This document shows positions 63,106-64,000 of a stretch of 64,000 nt of DNA, piece by piece. Where the stretch lies: the NCBI GenBank assembly GCA_029777335.1, contig JAKOSN010000073.1, positions 1-64,000 of the forward strand. The letters run 5' to 3'. Source of the DNA: Planctomycetota bacterium (GTDB taxonomy: Bacteria > Planctomycetota > Planctomycetia > Gemmatales > Gemmataceae). The translations under genes were made by a program, and so were the position numbers. The notes beneath the pieces were generated by a model. It ran no database searches. It was given only the letters and a program-made list of their open reading frames with translations, and was not told the DNA's origin. The stretch's first letter is position 1. Each line of letters starts with the position of its first letter.

Positions 63106-63792
63106 ATGAACACCGATTCAACCAAAAAAGCTGACACCCCCTCCGCCGACGATCACCATCCATCCAAAGGCCAGGCCAGCCGCGCCACCATCTTGCTCAC
63201 CGCGGCGAAGCTGGCCACCACGAAGGGGCTGGACGGCCTGTCGATCGGCGACCTGGCTGCCGAAGTGGGAATGAGCAAGAGCGGCCTCTACGCGCACTTC
63301 AAATCCAAGGAAGAACTGGAGCTGGCGACGATCGAAACGGCCGCCGCGATTTTCGACCGTGAAGTCCTTCAACCTGCCGCGCAGGCGCAGGCGGGAACAG
63401 AACGGCTCGGGGCCCTCGCTGCTGCGTTCATTTCCCACCTGGAGCGCAAGGTTTTTCCGGGCGGTTGTTTCTTTGCGGCGGTTGCCTCGGAACTTGACAC
63501 GCGCCCCGGTCCGGCGCGAGATCGAGTCGTCCAGATCCTTGGCCAGTGGCAGTCCTTGCTCCGACAGTGTATCCTGGACGCGCAGGCCCTCGGCGAGATC
63601 GATCCACAAGCGGAGGTGGCGCAGGCTGCTTTTGAGATCCAGGCCATGCTCTTGGCGGGGAATTACCAGTTCGTCATGACCAACGACCCGATTTGGCTGA
63701 TCCAAGCGCGCAAGGGCGTTGACCACGTGTTGGCACGGCTCGCGGTCAAGGAGCAGATGAAGAGGAAACGCTCAACTCGGAGGTCGTCGTGA
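63106..63792 (+). CDS. TetR/AcrR-family transcriptional regulator
   Basis: A 228-residue repressor. A flexible N-terminus (to about residue 22) precedes the DNA-binding domain (about 23-72): SRATILLTAAKLATTKGLDGLSIGDLAAEVGMSKSGLYAHFKSKEELELATIE, a textbook TetR helix-turn-helix. The ligand-binding domain (about 75-215) contains FPGGCFFAAVASELDTRPG, similar to the TetR_C group of YxaF/LmrA-like repressors, and ends in a basic tail. It is probably autoregulated through the palindrome in its promoter and may control the divergent mddA-like gene. The ligand is unknown. Confidence 0.92.
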   Translation: MNTDSTKKADTPSADDHHPSKGQASRATILLTAAKLATTKGLDGLSIGDLAAEVGMSKSGLYAHFKSKEELELATIETAAAIFDREVLQPAAQAQAGTERLGALAAAFISHLERKVFPGGCFFAAVASELDTRPGPARDRVVQILGQWQSLLRQCILDAQALGEIDPQAEVAQAAFEIQAMLLAGNYQFVMTNDPIWLIQARKGVDHVLARLAVKEQMKRKRSTRRSS

Positions 63793-64000
63793 CTTTGCTG
63801 GGCCGGGCAAGTTTCGGACGAGTCGGAGGCGTCTCCCTGGGTGGACGGCCGAGAACCGGGTACGGGCGTTACAATCCCTTTCGCTTGCGTTTCTTTTCCT
63901 GGCCGCGCGCGTCTTTCGCCCCGGTCGATCCCCCTTACCAGACAGCCCTCGTTCGCCGACTGCCTCCCTTCGCTGGGTTCGGCACCGCAGGGTAATGGTC
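63793..64000. other. Right edge, no supported gene
   Basis: A 68-codon frame overlaps the tetR stop but is arginine- and proline-rich without any motif. I see no convincing gene, terminator or RNA in these 208 bases. Confidence 0.35.

Noticed and set aside
63789-63995. 68-codon frame overlapping the tetR stop
   Set aside because: Arg/Pro-rich composition typical of random GC-rich DNA, no motif and no ribosome site.

Overview
The window looks like a planctomycete chromosome of the Gemmata lineage (Gemmataceae). The reasons are high GC, a leucine-rich-repeat protein carrying the TIGR02996 N-terminal domain typical of Gemmata relatives, a secreted WD40/cytochrome c protein beside a pre-peptidase-domain protein, twin-arginine Gfo/Idh/MocA dehydrogenases, a planctomycete-style Flp pilin, and many secreted polysaccharide-active enzymes. 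I found no rRNA, tRNA, CRISPR array, insertion sequence or phage module.

Layout. 1-5.8 kb: a P3A proton-pump ATPase on the minus strand faces a plus-strand run of an adenosine-specific kinase, two tandem duplicated esterases and a secreted protein. 5.9-9.1 kb: a stress island with an HxlR regulator, an AraC regulator and an RclC-like DUF417 membrane protein on one strand and an Old Yellow Enzyme on the other. 9.3-17.7 kb, all minus strand: a GH5 glycosidase, a TAT dehydrogenase, an amidohydrolase lipoprotein, a WD40/cytochrome c protein and a large PPC-domain protein. 18-24.2 kb: a PhoR-like kinase with no response regulator beside it, a lone Flp pilin, a YqiJ/YqiK (NfeD-like plus flotillin) pair and a conserved protein of unknown function. 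24.2-29.7 kb: pyruvate:ferredoxin oxidoreductase with a dihydroorotate-dehydrogenase-like partner, plus a methyltransferase. 29.9-38.2 kb: a nucleoside hydrolase fusion, a PQQ-type propeller, a second TAT dehydrogenase, HAD phosphatase-glyA, and an RluA pseudouridine synthase with a small overlapping gene. 38.8-42.7 kb: two leucine-rich-repeat proteins. 43.1-53.8 kb: a carbohydrate region with an SGNH esterase fused to a metallopeptidase, a phosphoesterase, an (alpha/alpha)6 glycosidase with two discoidin domains, an SMP-30 lactonase, a CE15 glucuronoyl esterase and a CE1-CBM48-CE1 double esterase. A GH10 xylanase lies at 60.4-61.5 kb. 53.8-57.9 kb: a MarR regulator diverging from a DevC-DevA-DevB type exporter. 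58.2-63.8 kb: a signal-peptide-bearing SAM methyltransferase, an APC permease, the xylanase, an MddA-like methanethiol methyltransferase and a divergent TetR regulator.

How it works together. The GH10, GH5, CE15, CE1 and SGNH enzymes form a plausible secreted glucuronoxylan kit: backbone cleavage, removal of acetyl and feruloyl groups, and cleavage of lignin-glucuronate esters. Sugar dehydrogenases and a lactonase lie nearby. The genes are scattered on both strands, so this is a functional neighbourhood rather than a single operon. Three regulator-target pairs (HxlR/OYE, MarR/DevCAB, TetR/MddA) each have an operator-like palindrome in the divergent gap.

Most unusual items: the SGNH esterase-metallopeptidase fusion, the CE1-CBM48-CE1 protein, the nucleoside hydrolase with duplicated C-terminal beta domains, the exported SAM methyltransferase, the His/Asp-rich linker in the flotillin partner, an apparently leaderless tetR promoter, a sigma-54-like promoter before the pilin, and long hairpins before nifJ, before the devC-like gene and after glyA. 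I do not claim a wholly new system. These are the best places to look.
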